A DNA stretch of 64,000 nucleotides from Cycas panzhihuaensis (lineage: Eukaryota; Cycadophyta), in assembly GCA_023213395.1 (NCBI GenBank), contig CM041465.1:110491741-110555740 (forward strand), given 5' to 3'. Position 1 is the stretch's first letter. Each line of letters begins with the position of its first letter. The position numbers and the translations under genes are program-made. The notes under the pieces were generated by a model. That model did no database searches. It saw only the letters and a program-made list of their open reading frames with translations, and was not told the origin of the DNA. This document shows, piece by piece, positions 1-12,375 of this stretch.

Positions 1-1042
1 AATATAATTTTGGAAGTTTTAATACAAAAGTCACAATGGACTAAAAAGTAGATCAACTTGTTGTTAAAATGATGATTTTTCTAAATCTTTATCCATGCTA
101 TATTGTCCTATTTTGTGATTTTTTCACAAAATTTATAAATAATGATAAATGGGTAATTTTTAGAAATTACAAATATGAAGGACTAAGTAATGAAATTTGA
201 ACTTATGATAGAAGGAAAAAGTGTTCAAAATTTTATTTTTGATAGATTTATGAAGTCAGATTTTAGAAAATCCACAAAAACTTTTCTGCCCAAAAAAGTA
301 CTAAAGCAAAAAGCATGTCAGATCAACTGTCTCAGAATATGGACTTCAATATATCAAAAGTTACATTTTGACATGTACATTAACTTTTCCTTCTGCTCCA
401 TCTGAAACGTATGCCAAAAATTTACCCGAAATGCCCTTACAAGGTCCCTTATGGGGTTGAGCAGGCAAAAGCAGCAACCATCAGAAAACTGCATAGATCT
501 CACTAATAGGTGGATGAAATTTGATGATATTTATCTTAAAATTATCTTAAGATATAAATGTAATAGATCCCTTAATAAAACTTTCATATCTTCAGCATAT
601 AATGGAAGGATTTTAATAGGAAAAGTGCTTTAAATCACTGATCCATAAAATTTACCCTTTTTATCACAGCCAAAACTCACTATTGTAGGCTAAATATGAA
701 GTTTCTCCATAAGACAAAAATGATCATCTAGTGAAGGTAACCTTTCATGCCAAATTTCATCAAATTCTGAGATGGTTGAAGTTTTATGAAAATTTGGGCC
801 TTTAATACTCCCAGGACTATTTCGGTAGCTGAATAGCTTTAAAAACCTATATTCTTCACCTCTGAATTTCTTCACACATGGAAAAATAAGCAACATACAA
901 AATACTATAATTTTATACTCTCAAAATGTTGAAAAAAAAGGAACGCACTCTCAATACTTCACATTAAAGGTGAAGGAGAGGCAAAATGATTTCATGCAAG
1001 TGGAATGGAGTGAATAGATCCACTTCTAGCTCTGATACCATA
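1..1042 (-). mobile_element. Internal leader of a minus-strand Copia element (Copia-3), partial
   Basis: This AT-rich stretch lies downstream, on the minus strand, of the Copia-3 LTR and its primer binding site, so it should be the untranslated leader of that element. I see no gag or pol motif in any frame; the short open frames here are not convincing. The rest of Copia-3 lies left of the window. The assignment comes from position next to the LTR and primer site, not from similarity. Confidence 0.5.
1029..1040 (-). other. Primer binding site of Copia-3
   Basis: On the minus strand this reads TGGTATCAGAGC, the standard Copia primer binding site, complementary to the 3' end of initiator-Met tRNA. 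It sits two bases inside the LTR edge and fixes both the strand and the boundary of Copia-3. Confidence 0.8.
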
Positions 1043-1354
1043 TGAAGGAAGGATGGATCTAGGAGATAAATCACTCACATGCACACAATGGCAGTGGAGA
1101 ATGAAAAAGAAGATGAAACAAGATATGAGAGTAAGAATGGAGGTGAGAATGAATAATGACTCCCTCCTTGAGATTTCTCCTTTTATTATTGAGGGTGAGC
1201 ATTAGGGTTAGGATTTTCCCACCTAATGACATGAACCTAAAATTATATCTAAATGCATGTAAAGTATATTTTATTAAGAGACTAATGCTAATAATATATC
1301 CTAAGGTCACATAATTAATCTACATAAATGACCTTGATATATTAACCTCTTTCA
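1043..1354 (-). repeat. 5' LTR of Copia-3 (minus strand)
   Basis: On the minus strand this 312-bp block starts TGAAAGAGG and ends CCTTCCTTCA, with TG...CA termini, directly before the primer binding site. Its overall plan (start, CTAATGCTC segment, AT-rich middle, end near GGTATCA) resembles the Copia-2 LTR, so the two may be related families. The partner LTR is outside the window. The inner end is well fixed by the primer site; the outer end is fixed by the TG terminus and by the resumption of element B sequence at 1,355. Confidence 0.65.
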
Positions 1355-1388
1355 ATATGATCAAATCGATCATAAGGTATATGGCGAT

Positions 1389-1762
1389 TGTTAATGTGGA
1401 AGTTAATTATTAAACCACTTAGTTAATGTTAATATGGTTTAATTAAGTGAAAATGTACAAATCCAAAAGCTTTAACCTATTCAAAGGGTCACAACCCTAA
1501 TCGAGTGACACCTCTTAGGAGAATATAAATGCCTTGATACATTGTGTATTTGATATAAAGTATCATTGTATCAATCCATTATGCAATAATGAAAGTGATC
1601 CATCAAGGATCCTTTTGTGGTGGGTTTTTTCCCGAAAGGGTTTTGCCATATAAATTCTTGTGTACTGTGCATCTATTATATGTGTATATTTGTTTACTTA
1701 TTATGTATAATAAAAGATTCTATGGTTGGGAACAATTGTGTATGATTTCATGTTCACAAATA
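1389..1762 (+). repeat. 5' LTR of Copia-1
   Basis: It starts TGTTAATGTGG and aligns over its whole length with 7,349-7,721. The end is placed at AAATA, immediately before the primer site; the other copy ends AAACA, so the terminal CA has probably become TA here. It contains a GAATATAAAT TATA-like stretch near 1,520. Confidence 0.85.
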
Positions 1763-1775
1763 TGGTATTAGAGCC
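1763..1775 (+). other. Primer binding site of Copia-1
   Basis: TGGTATTAGAGCC matches the initiator-Met tRNA primer site TGGTATCAGAGCC except for one C-to-T change. It abuts the LTR end. Confidence 0.85.
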
Positions 1776-3289
1776 ATAGGGTCCTACATAGCTAAAGCTT
1801 GATGTTAAATAGGATGGTGGGATCGTTGGTTGCTAGGTAACGTTGTCTAACCCAAGATGAATCTTGAGGGTCCATCAACCCTAACAACGTGTAAAAGTAG
1901 CGATAGTGTATCAATGGTAGTTAAAGTAGTGAAGATCACTATTCAATAGAGAATAAGGGTTACTGGAGTCAAATTCAGGTGTGAAGATCATAGTTGTGGT
2001 TGGAGTTAGCTCGTTGGGGGTCATCCAAAGTTAGTTGAAGAATTGTAGCAGTAATTCAAGCCTGCAGAGCACATCATGATGGTGATTCAATGACTATAAG
2101 GATAGCCATCTATATATACATGTAAGTCGGTTCCTTATGCATCAAAACCACTATAAAATTTAAAGAAAATTAGCTTTTATAGCTATTAAAAGCACCTTGT
2201 TTGTATAAGGGAGAGATTGAAACCTTGTTTGGACTATTTTCTTCCCTTTATACTAAAACTGGACTGCACTTATTACCACCATAAATGGTTGTGACTACAC
2301 TTTGAGTTGTAGTGCCATTATATATGAGAAAGGACCCACATCTGAACCATATACACACTTGTGAGCCCACATATGTATGTTAAGAGATAGCTAGGTTATT
2401 TGTGTACTATTTTGGAGACTTGTGTGCTTAATTTAGGCATAGTACAACTATACCAAGGCTAGTTGTATACTTAGTAATGTGGTTGGGTGTATATTAGAGC
2501 TTTCTGGACTATTTTTATGGCACTTTAACTTCTTTAAGGCTGGCTGGGAGTAAATATATATTGGTCGGGCACTAATACTATTAGTTGGGTTGGGTATGGG
2601 CTCTTTTATCAACTGTATGAAGGATTTTATTCTGTTTTGACATACACCTATCCATGTATGAGTGCATAGGCTAGAAATGTGAAGCAACAGTCGTGCCTCC
2701 TAAAATCTTGTTTTGCAACTTTTCATTGAATGATTTGATGTTTTATACTAAGGTTTAAAGTTAGTAACATCTTTGATATAATTTTATTGAGATTTGAAGC
2801 ACATGTATTTAATTATAAGGAGTGAACTTTTTGAAAAGTTGCCACCTTTGAGAATATACTCTTTGGTATATTCTCTTTAATATCTTTATAAAAATTGACC
2901 CTTACCATTAATATAACTTATGTGATATTGTATAGTGAAGATATTTGGAGTGTTTTTGGTCCATTTTATTAGTGCAGATTGAGGAGTTTTTTTGTGATTT
3001 AGACTTGGAGACCATGCGCTATAGCCATGTAGAGCTGTCCCTTATTCTTGGAGCATCATTTTGAATGCCTTAAGGGTTATTTTTGACACTTTTTAAGGGT
3101 ATTTAAAGGCCATTTGTTGATGGTTGAGGACACATAAATAGTCAGTGGCTCACTTAACATGGGTATAGTCCATGTTAGGTGCCCTTGGAATCATGCTCAT
3201 GAGATAGAGGAGGACACACAAGTGTAATTTTATCCTATAGATGTTCATTTTGGTATTAATTATTTTGTATTGAAGCCAATTTCTTGAAG
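1776..3289 (+). other. Untranslated leader of Copia-1, no gene seen
   Basis: About 1.5 kb between primer site and gag start. I find no domain or long open frame. It is the element leader by position. Confidence 0.6.
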
Positions 3290-4068
3290 ATGGAGTGCAT
3301 TATGCCCAAAGTTATCTTCAATAGTAATAATTTCAACAAATGGAAGGAGAATATGGAACTTATTCTAATGGTGAATCAACTCTGGAGAATCACCAAGGCA
3401 AAAGTGAATTCAAGTCCATTAGACCATAAGGAGTGAATTCATCTCAAAGAGAAGTAATTTATGGTCTTGGCACTATTGAAACTATGACTGGCACTACACT
3501 AGAGAGCATTGGTTCACAATCTTGACGAACCGACAAAGATATGGAGAAAACTATATGATACATTTGAAAAGAAGTAGATGAATAGATATCTGGCACTGAT
3601 GTTGGAATTACTCAACTCACGTGTGGAGGATGAGAACAACATTAGCTCCTACCTTAACAATATTATCAACTTGAAGAATAAGCTAGAGGAACTAAAGTCG
3701 AACTCGATCAATGAATTATTCAAAATAATCATATTGAAATTGCTAGACACCTTTGCCACATTCTAGACCATTTATAGTAGAGATGAAGTGATGGAAGCAA
3801 AAATGTTTGATGGGCTTAAAAACCTAATTCTAGAAGAGGATGCCAAGCTCAAACATCATGGTATGCTTAGAGGTTCTAGTTCAAGTAAGGCCTTAGCCAT
3901 GAAAACTTGGAGGAAGGAGGTTCATAAGGAGGCGAAGATCACACAGAGGTCAGGAAAAAGTTCTCAAGATAAAAAAAAGTTCAACATAAAATGCAATTAC
4001 CATAAGAAGGATGGTCACTGCGATAAGAACTATTGGTTTAAGCGTCGTGACAAGCGCAAAGTCAACTA
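3290..4068 (+). pseudogene. Copia-1 gag remnant
   Basis: The frame starting at the ATG at 3,290 reads as a Copia nucleocapsid/capsid protein: a F-N-K-W-K segment near residue 15, then the helical UBN2-type gag region (LEELKSNSINELF), a basic stretch, and a damaged zinc knuckle near 3,991-4,035 in which two of the metal-binding Cys are replaced (CNY then H and Y). Gag would form the cytoplasmic virus-like particle that packages element RNA. Several in-frame stops, for example inside the block before 3,570, and at least one frame change break it. Lineage within Copia is not resolved. Confidence 0.75.
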
Positions 4069-7000
4069 GGATGATAAAGGGAAGAACATTACTACTTATT
4101 ATGTATGAGCAAAAGCCTTATCAGTTGAATCCGATCAGAGAGATTATTGGGTGCTTGAATCTAGAGCACAAAAGCATATTTCTTACTAGAGGTGGAACAT
4201 TAATACAATAACTTCAAATCATAGTGGTGCTCAGATTGTCCTTGGTGATGCTCACATCTTGCTAATAAAAGGTATCGGTGAAGTTTCCATTGTAAGAGGT
4301 AAATTTATCGGGGTGTATTATGTACCAAAGATGTAGTTGAACCTTCTTTCAATCCATGAGATCTACAAACAAGGTATAAAGGTGGATCTCTATGATAACA
4401 AATGCCTGATTAAGGATCTGAAATAAAACTTTGTTGTCATAGCTACTAGGAAAGTTAGGGATAACCTCTAGGTATTTAAAAAATTTTAGTCTCAGAAGAA
4501 GTCCTACACCTTTGTTATCAACACCGATGATGTAAGTAAGTTGTGGCATAACTACCTCAATGACCTTAATTATAGGAGTATTACACTGTTGAAGAAGTTG
4601 AAGATGATGGAAGGATTGTCGTTGGTTACCTGCTCAAATGGTGTATATGAAGGGAGTATATATGGCAAGCACCACTGCTACCCTTTTGCTTGGGATAATG
4701 CCTGGATAGCCAAGGAGAAGATCGAGCTTGTACATTCATATCTAACGGGCCCTCTTCCTAACCCTCCAATATCTAGAGCCTATTATATCCTTGTATTTGT
4801 AGATGACTACACCAAGAAGGCCTAAGTTTACTTTCTCAAGAATAAGTCAGACATGTTTGATCACTTTTGTCACTAGAAAGTAATGGTTGAAAATGAATAT
4901 GATAAGAAAGTAACATCGTTAAGAAGTGTTAATAGCAAGGAATATGATAGCAATGCATTCAATTAGTTTTGTTGTAATCATGGTCTAAAGTGGGAATTTA
5001 CAGTCCTGTATATCCCACAACACAACAGAGTTACTGAAAGAAAGAACCATACCATGATGGATATGGCGAGGTATATGGTGCATGCTCAAAACCTGCTACT
5101 AAAGTTTTGGGTAGAAGTTATGGCAACTACTGTTTATATTTTGAACCAAGTACCCACTCAAGCAGTTCATAGCATGACCCTTAAAGAGAAATGAACTGGT
5201 TGTAAACCTGTCATTATCTATTTAAGAATGTTTGGGTGTATCGTGTATGCCCACATCCTAGATGATACTTGTAAGAAGTTGGATCGAAAGAGTTTGAAGT
5301 GCATATTCATGGGCTATTGCACAGAGAAGAAAACCTATAGACTATGGGATCCATAGGGGGAAAAGATTCTGGTTAGTTGGGATGTAAAATTTGATGAGAC
5401 ATTGACATATCAGGCTGACAGATCATCAAAGGAGTCATTTTACCTCCCCCTTATCCTATTCCTAGATTTATCAAGTGAAGAGGACAATGAGCTAGTCACA
5501 GGAACACTTGGAGAGGCAGGATCAAGTGGGACAGGTAATAGTGAGGAGCTATCACGAGTTGAAGTGCCTTCAATAATGGGTCCTTCAATACCTTTATAGG
5601 TGAGGAAGACTATAGAAGATTTTGGTGTGGTGATGCAAACCTTAACTTATGATCAAAGAACATGAAGTCAACATGCCATTCGAACTCTACTAGTAGACAC
5701 CAACAATTCTAGTGATCCTAATTCATTCGATGAAGTGAAAGGAGATCTAAGATATAGAGCTACAATGGAGGAGTAGTATAGTTCTCTGTTGAAGAACAAC
5801 GCATGGGATTTAGTTCCACTACTTCTGACGAAGAATCTTGTAGGATGTAAGTGGGTCTGTAAGATAAAGTTCCACTCTGATGGGGAGGTGGACAAGTTTA
5901 AGGTCAGACTTGTTGCGTAGGGATTCAAGCAGAAAGAAGGAATTAACAATGAGGAGACATTTGCACCAGTCTTCAAAATGACAATGATCCATTTGTTGAT
6001 TTTCTTAGCAGCAGCTTATAATTTAGAGTTACATTAGATGGATGTAAAGATCACATTCCTTAATGGAGATCTAAAGGAGGAGATATATATGTTGTAGCCT
6101 TTAGGATTTATTAAGGATGGCTAAGAGCATCTTGTGTGTCCTTTGAAGAAGTTAATATATGGCTTGAAACAAGCACCTCGTGCTTGGTATAAAAAGATGG
6201 ACGTGAAGTTGAAATTTAAAGGTTTTAAAATTTCAAAACTTGACTCAAATCTGTTATGAAGTGAAGAGAGACTTTAATAGTAGCTTATGTGGTGTGTATG
6301 GATGATTTGGTCATCAATGGTAAATGTGGCAAGGCTATTGCTAAAGTTAAATCCAATCTAGGAGCTTCATTTAACATGATAGACCTTGGGAGACTTTACT
6401 ACTTCTTGGGCATTCAGGTCAGGTAGATGGATGACAAGATCGTATTGTTGCAGTCATAGTATGTGAAGAACTTGTTGGAGAAATCTAGAATGTAGAATTA
6501 CAAACTAGTTGTAACACCACGTGTAAAAGACACAAAGTTACAGAAGGATATGGCCAAGCCCTCTATAGATGGCATAAAATATTACTAGTTAGTAGGGAGT
6601 TTGATCTATTTTGACTTATACCATGCCTGATATCACATACGTTATTAGGTTGGTTTCCCACTACACACAGAATCCTTAGGAACCTTACTTGGTAGTAGTG
6701 AAGTAAATTCTGAAGTATTTGAAAGGGACTATTAATCATGGTCTCGAATACTGTCAAGGTGAAGAGATACAATTGCATGGATACATGGATGTTGATTAGG
6801 GAGGAGATTCTAATAATGAAAAGTCCACTACTGGATACCTGTTTAGAGTTGGCAATGGATTTGTTTCATTCCAATTAAAGAAGCAACAGACAATGGTGAT
6901 CTCTTCTACAGAGGCAGAATATCAAAGATTCAGTGTAAGTGCGAAGGAAGCCATATGGTTGCAAGGTCTCTTAGAGTTTCTTCAAGTTTTAAATAGACAC

Positions 7001-7282
7001 CTAGTTATCTTTGTTAATAACCAAAGTGCCATTCACCTATCAAAGAATCTAGAGTTTCATACACGTACAAAGCACATTGAGATTTAGCACCATTACATTC
7101 ATGAACAAATCAAATTAGGGAAACTGCAGGTCAACTACTATCCAACTGAATTCTAGCTTATCAACGTATTCACCAAACCTCTCACTGAAGATTAATTTAT
7201 GAAGATGCATACTAGACTTGGACTCACCAATGTTATCCTTGAGGGGGGTTGTATCAACAAGGATAAAGAAGTTGCAGGATAG
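4069..7282 (+). pseudogene. Copia-1 pol remnant (protease, integrase, RT, RNase H)
   Basis: Recognisable blocks in order are: a GAG-pre-integrase region with LWHNYLNDLN near 4,540; integrase with HNRVTERKN near 5,020-5,050; the Copia integrase C-terminal block with RMFGCIVYAH near 5,226; RT with WDLVPL, GCKWVCKIK and LIYGLKQAPRAW at 5,805-6,190; a C-M-D-D version of the YVDD catalytic motif near 6,295-6,310; and RNase H with STTGYLF and STEAEY at 6,825-6,920, then HTRTKHIEI. The protein would copy and integrate the element. Stops are frequent, e.g. TAG at 5,918 and TAG at 6,035, both where Gln is expected, plus frameshifts around 6,250-6,600. Confidence 0.85.
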
Positions 7283-7339
7283 TCGCAGCTTTTGTGATAA
7301 CATAATTATTGTAATTGGTAGGCTCTGCACATTCACATT

Positions 7340-7348
7340 AAGGGGGGA
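7340..7348 (+). other. Polypurine tract of Copia-1
   Basis: AAGGGGGGA directly before the TG of the 3' LTR, the usual plus-strand DNA priming site. Confidence 0.8.
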
Positions 7349-7721
7349 TGTTAATGTGGCAGTTAATTATTAAGCCACTTAGTTAATATTAATGTGGTTT
7401 AATTAAGTGAAAAGGTATAAAGACAAAAGGTGCAACTTATTTGAAGAGTCACAACCCTAATTGAGTGACACCTCTTGGGAGAATATAAATGCCTTAAGGC
7501 CTTGTGTATTCAATATCAAGTATCATTGTATCAATCCATTGTGCAATAATCAAAGTGATCCATCAAGGATCCTTTTGTAGTGGGTTTTTCTCGAAAGGGT
7601 TTTCCCATGTAAATTCTTATGTACTGTGCATCTATTATCTGTATATATTTATTTTCTTGTAATGTATAGTTACAGATTCTATAGTTGGGAATAATTATGT
7701 ATGATTTCATGTTCTTAAACA
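7349..7721 (+). repeat. 3' LTR of Copia-1
   Basis: It starts TGTTAATGTGG and ends AAACA, co-linear with the 5' LTR. Differences from the 5' copy are scattered and mostly transitions, so the insertion is not recent. Confidence 0.85.
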
Positions 7722-7726
7722 ATGAT

Positions 7727-8329
7727 GAACCTTAAGCATCTACGAACATAATAAGAAGGTGGTGACTAAGCCGGATGCTCTTCGAAATGCACCAAGGTGG
7801 GTAACATGACCTTAAGGAGGGGTTCAAAAACCTAAAGAAGTCCTTAGGAAATAATGAGGGGATGCCTCATCACACTGTCCAAGGATAAGAGATGAGCAGA
7901 TAAAGGTATTAGTTTCCATAGTTTAACCTCATTAGCAACCACCATTCAGAGGTGCATAGAATTGAGGGATAAGAAACAAGCATATGATAATATCAAAATG
8001 GTGACCATTGAGCATATGCCCCAAGTAAGCACGAGCTAAAGAAAGTTACTAACCAAGGGGATGCCCTAGTGGTAACCAAAAAGAAAAGGCAAACAACTAA
8101 GGAATTACCTTGGTGGTAAGCCATGAAGAGACAAAGAGACCCAAGAGAGGGAGCTTTCTTAGCATGATAAAGCTCCCAAGGGAAAAGATATAAGTAAAGG
8201 TTGTCACCATTGTTTACCCTCATCAGTGAGTGCCCCTTAAAGGTAGAAGGAGAAAGAGGGAGGTTTCTCCCCTCAAGACTCTCCCTAATAGGTGGTTTAT
8301 TGAGTTGATAAGGAGTCACCTTGAAGCTA
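7727..8329 (-). mobile_element. 3' spacer of element B, no gene
   Basis: On the minus strand this follows the separate RNase H of B, as 30,469-30,823 follows it in A. A shared block reads AATGAGGTTAAACTATGG on the minus strand near 7,930 and AACGAGGTTAAACTATGA in A near 30,498. It contains no coding sequence I can support; an open minus frame at 7,993-8,319 has no similarity I recognise. The segment resumes left of Copia-1 at 1,355-1,388. Confidence 0.6.
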
Positions 8330-8880
8330 AAGGCAATGCTTAAGGATAAAGTTAACTAGGCTATTAGCCTCAACATTTTGGTTACAAGGAATATAATAAA
8401 TACCAACTGAGGAAAAGTGGGCTAGCATGGACCTGGCCATTATAGTTAAAGATCTTAACCTGGGGTAAAGAACCCAATAGGTCTGGGTCAATTGGGACAC
8501 CATGATTTAGGAATCATGAGTCCTAAGAGTCATAATCAATATAAATGACCACTCAACAAGAGGATAGAAGAGACCTATGGCTAGGCAACTGGGCCCTTAG
8601 AGGGTCTACCCTACAAAAAAGAAGAGGTGATAGTGCAGAGGACTCATTGATCAACTCAAGGTTTCTTAAAAACTTAATGGAGAACTTGAACAAGAGGATG
8701 AGATTCTATTAAGTGGAAATTTAGCTAAAATAATTATGAAAAATAAGATCAATACGTCAATATAAGTCTAAAAAGTATAAACATTGATGGGGTTTTGAGC
8801 AGGTGAGTTGTAAGGGTGAAAGGCATCCTCAAGGGAAGGCTAGAAGTCACCATTATTACTAATAAAGGTGAGAAAAATAA
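8330..8880 (-). pseudogene. Separate RNase H domain of element B, degraded
   Basis: Read on the minus strand, this matches the A domain at 29,990-30,468: the start FISNNGDF aligns with FTNSGSHS, VSQLTQTYWV with VSHLTQVYQV, SMLAHFSSVGI with SLLAHFSSVNI, and EANSLVNFILKHCL with EADSLVYLILEHRL. The first catalytic Asp is Asn, as in A, and the last catalytic Asp is also Asn. Several stops interrupt it. It is distinct from the RNase H fused to RT in pol (13,780-14,290). Its place between the antisense gene and the 3' LTR is the same as in A. Confidence 0.75.
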
Positions 8881-9003
8881 AAAGCTATATGGGAGTCGAA
8901 GAGAGTTTGATCCCTAAAGGAAATAGGAATGGACTCAAAGACACAATCCTAATGGCTTAATTAGAAAGGAAAACAAGCACACAACCCTTAGGAGCCTACC
9001 GAA

Positions 9004-9010
9004 TATAAAT
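9004..9010 (+). promoter_or_regulatory. TATA box of the antisense PMD gene in B
   Basis: TATAAAT lies 172 nt before the exon 1 ATG. In element A a TATATAAG box lies at nearly the same distance (about 165 nt) before its ATG, and the sequence between is alignable in places. Shared placement in two diverged copies supports promoter function. Confidence 0.6.
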
Positions 9011-9175
9011 GGGTTTAGGTAAGGAAAGGAAATTCATTTTTACTGCTACCTATGAGATTTCATTAGGAAACCCTTCTTCTACCCTTAATTTCTTATTCAC
9101 AAATGACCTTGCTGAGAGAGAGATCTGATCATTAGATCATCATGTGGGAGGAGCTGTTAGTACCAAGAGAGAGCC

Positions 9176-11182
9176 ATGGATCTAGCGAGACTAGACCTGG
9201 TAAGTGGATTTTCCATTAAGCTCTTTATTTTATATTTTTATGTATTATGCTTTTCAATAGCTGGACTATGCCTATTTAGAGGGAGTGGGGCATGGCGAGA
9301 CCCATTTAGTAGCCTATGAGAGGCTAGACCAGGGTTATAGGGGACCTAGTCCTAATGCACCTATTCTTAATCTAGAAAAATAATGTTAATTTATTATTTT
9401 CTTAATTTTAGGAGTTTAGGTTATGGTACCACAAGATTTCCTATGGTACTACAAAAATTACTACAATACCCTAAAGAAATCTACAAAAGTGACGGAAATA
9501 TTCTAAACTTATTTGCAGTACCATGAACAAGCTTGTGGTACAAAATTAGAATTTTTATATTTTAAAATTTTTACTTAAATTTCATTTATTTTTTATTTGA
9601 TTAAGAGAGATGTTCCTCCAATAGGCTAGCAGATTATTGACTAATGATTTTTGGGTTAGTTTACAGGTAGTTATAATAGTAGATAACTGTGAAAACATCA
9701 AGGCACCGATGTTAGCACTCGTAGAGCTAATGAATGGAGAGGACTAAGAGGTTTTTAGATGATGTGGTCTACTGAGGATCATCTTGACATGCTAATATGC
9801 CTTTGATTAGGCACTTTTGGTAGATATCATATCACATTGGGATCATAGATGATACATCTTTCACCTCCCAAGAGTTAGAGATTTGACAATCACTCCATTT
9901 GATGTATGAAGGATCTTAGGGGTTCTAGCAAGTGGAGCACCGGCCATGCTGGGGGTATTACCCAACATCAATGTAATACATGAGGAGGTAGCCTACTTTT
10001 TCTATTGTAAGAGCCACTAGGATAGGCAAGGAGCATTATGACATCAAACATTCCTCAATCGAGGAAGGTGATTATACTTGTTATTCTATTCTAGATTTCC
10101 TAGAAATAGAATTGCAAAGATGTCCCCACAAGGTGGATGGAGATCATTAGGCGATGTGAGGAGGGGAAGAGATTTGACTGGGCCACCTTAATAGTGGTCA
10201 ACATTACTACCTAGATAGATCAGATATGGGCTATAAGGCATGGTAACTTCTCATCTTGTGGTAGCTTCTCACCTTATGGCAACTTCTCACACTGCTCCCT
10301 ACTCCAGTGTTATTCTTTTGATCATTTCAAAGGATTAAGTCCAGTGGAAGGCCCCCAGCTAATATTGGCTAATGAGCCTCTCATCCATCAATGACCCTCT
10401 CACTTTAGGAGTGTTGGATAGCCTGACTAAATCAGGAGATTAGTGGCTACCATGTCCTTAGATCTATTGACGCTAGATTATTACATATGTCGACCCTACT
10501 ATACTATTCACTGGGATAGTAACAAGGAGGGAAAAGGAGCCATAGTAGACCTAGTAGTGGAGATAGGTGATGAGATTAATGAGAGGGAGGTAACTACTAC
10601 TCCTAAGGGAGATAAGGCTATGGTTGTTTCTAAAGAGGAGGCCATAGTTGTTACATGAGCGAAGGTCTTGGGAGCTAATGAGGAGGTGACACCAAGGGTA
10701 CTAACTACTCCTAGAGGTGATCCCCTTTCCTTTTCTAGTTATGCCCTTGATTTATATTTATTTGTTGAGTAATTTATGATATTGTTTTATATATTATTAT
10801 CCATACTGACACCTGGATCTACATGGCTAATAAGAGAGGGTATCATAAGAGAGATGATCAATAGAGTGGTAGTTGATCTATTTCCCTGAGTATATATAAA
10901 GGGCCATCCTCCTATTGTAGACAATGGAGAGCTAGAATTAGTATTACCTCACATTACTACATTTTCCCCTATAGTCAAGATCTAGGATATATGGGTTACA
11001 GAAGCCCAAGAGAGGTAGATGAAGCTAGATTAGTTATAGGCTTCAGTGATAGAGTTGGAGGCCTAAGAGAGAGAGGGAGCAGTCCAAGTGGTAGTTACAT
11101 CCATACAGGCAGTTCTGGGGGCCTAAGTGAGGATCACAATCTTAAAGGTACAGCTATGGGATGCTCAGATATGGCTACCTAA
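9176..11182 (+). pseudogene. Antisense plant-mobile-domain (PMD) gene of element B, two exons
   Basis: Encoded opposite to B. Exon 1 (9,176-9,199) is eight codons, MDLARLDL, ending at a GTAAGT donor. The intron 9,200-9,666 ends TTTACAG. Exon 2 starts in phase 0 at 9,667 with VVIIVDNCENI, matching AVIAVDNHENI in A. VDIISHWDHR then a stop then YIFHLP (about 9,820-9,870) and RILGVLASGAPAM (about 9,905) are PMD hallmarks. The match to A continues through WATLIVVN near 10,185, SLDLLTLDYY near 10,455 and a C-terminal block (VVVDLFP, VYIKG, DIWVTEAQER) at 10,870-11,020. PMD proteins of the MAIN/MAIL type act in plant nuclei, and PMDs are known in plant transposons; the role here is unknown. Stops such as TGA at 9,853 and TAG in the D-stop-ALLVD block, plus frame changes after 10,200, disable it. 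The 3' end is approximate. Confidence 0.75.
9200..9666 (+). other. Intron 1 of the antisense PMD gene in B
   Basis: It begins GTAAGTGG and ends TTTACAG, lies in phase 0, and corresponds to a 480-nt intron in A. Exon 1 is 24 nt in both copies and exon 2 opens with the same peptide in both, which fixes both splice sites by comparison. Confidence 0.7.
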
Positions 11183-11757
11183 GGCTTAGGATAATACGAT
11201 CAACTCTAAGAGGCACAAGGTCAACTAGCCAAGGTGTAAGGGGAGTGAGATTGAATCTAGGCATGTTCTGATCAGCTAGTGGACTAGATGGTAGCCAGAT
11301 CATCACAAACATACATGGTGACCCCCTTTCACAAATGACTGAGATATGAGAGCCATACATAGGATGAGGAGAGTGAGGTTGGGACCTCATAATGACTTAA
11401 GAGGAGCCTAGGGGGTACTTAGACCCCTAACTCAAGAGTGAGACAACTAGAGGGGGACACTCCATGATCATCCCTAAACATCTCTAGGGTTTTGTATGAT
11501 GATTTATTTTGATGAGAGGAAATCTTGGACCTCCAAGGAATTCCACTCTAGGCATGAGGATGATTGTACACCCCTTATAAGGATTCCAACTTTCTATAAC
11601 ATATTGTGCCATTATATCATTGTACTTTTATTTGATGATTATATATATATATAAAGACAGGGTCCAAATTGGTATCCCTTTTTACATGGGTTATACTTTT
11701 GAATGATTGTTATGGGTAAAAGGACACATAGATGTATAATATGAATGTGTGCGTGTA

Positions 11758-11795
<38 letters not shown>

Positions 11796-12375
11796 CACTT
11801 TTTAGCTTATGTTTAATGTTATTATTTATTTTTGTCCACGGTTTTAGAACACACATTAAGCACATATGAGTACCTAGTTTGATTAGGCATCTCAAGTGAT
11901 GCTCAAGCAAGGGGAATCACATGCTCGTATAAGGCAAGGATAGTTATTTAAGTAAAGATAGGACTGGATGGGTATAGATACCCTGAATGTCCTAAGGGAA
12001 TAATGAGTTTAATTAATGATTGCCTTCTCTAAATGGTAGCTTATATTTGTAGTTGAGTAAAGCTACCCCCCCATGGAGTTAAATCTAGCTTATGGCCATG
12101 GATCAGTAAAGAAATCAGACATGGGTGTGGAGATGCTTCTCTTGTGAGAATATATCCACCACTACTCATGAACCTAAGAAGGGCCCAACTCATTAGGGGA
12201 GTATGACACCTTCAAAAAGGGACAAATCTACCGTTTGCAATAAGTGGAGGCATCGCAAGGTTCGAATACACATCTTGCCTATGTGAGGGCATCTAGCATA
12301 ATAAATGAACGATAGTTTATGCTCATTTCAGAGCAAAAAGGAGTTTGTCCCTTTTCTATTTTGGAGGATAAGGGA
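11183..12375 (-). mobile_element. Spacer of element B between integrase and the antisense gene
   Basis: No gene is supported. It contains a short AT run near 11,640 and a (TG)n microsatellite at 11,764-11,790. It corresponds to 25,690-26,341 in element A but is longer. Confidence 0.55.
11764..11790. repeat. (TG)n microsatellite
   Basis: About thirteen uninterrupted TG units, flanked by TATA-rich sequence. It lies inside the element B spacer. Confidence 0.9.

Larger units (their letters stand above)
1389..7721 (+). mobile_element. Copia-1, full-length degenerate Copia retrotransposon
   Basis: Two direct LTRs of about 374 bp flank a leader, gag and pol in Copia order (protease, integrase, RT, RNase H). 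The primer site follows the 5' LTR directly and a polypurine tract precedes the 3' LTR. The 5-bp flanks are GCGAT (1,384-1,388) and ATGAT (7,722-7,726), which differ by two transitions, consistent with a decayed target duplication. It is inserted in the 3' spacer of element B: sequence similar to A near 30,710-30,740 continues on its left side. Many in-frame stops show that it is dead. Confidence 0.85.
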
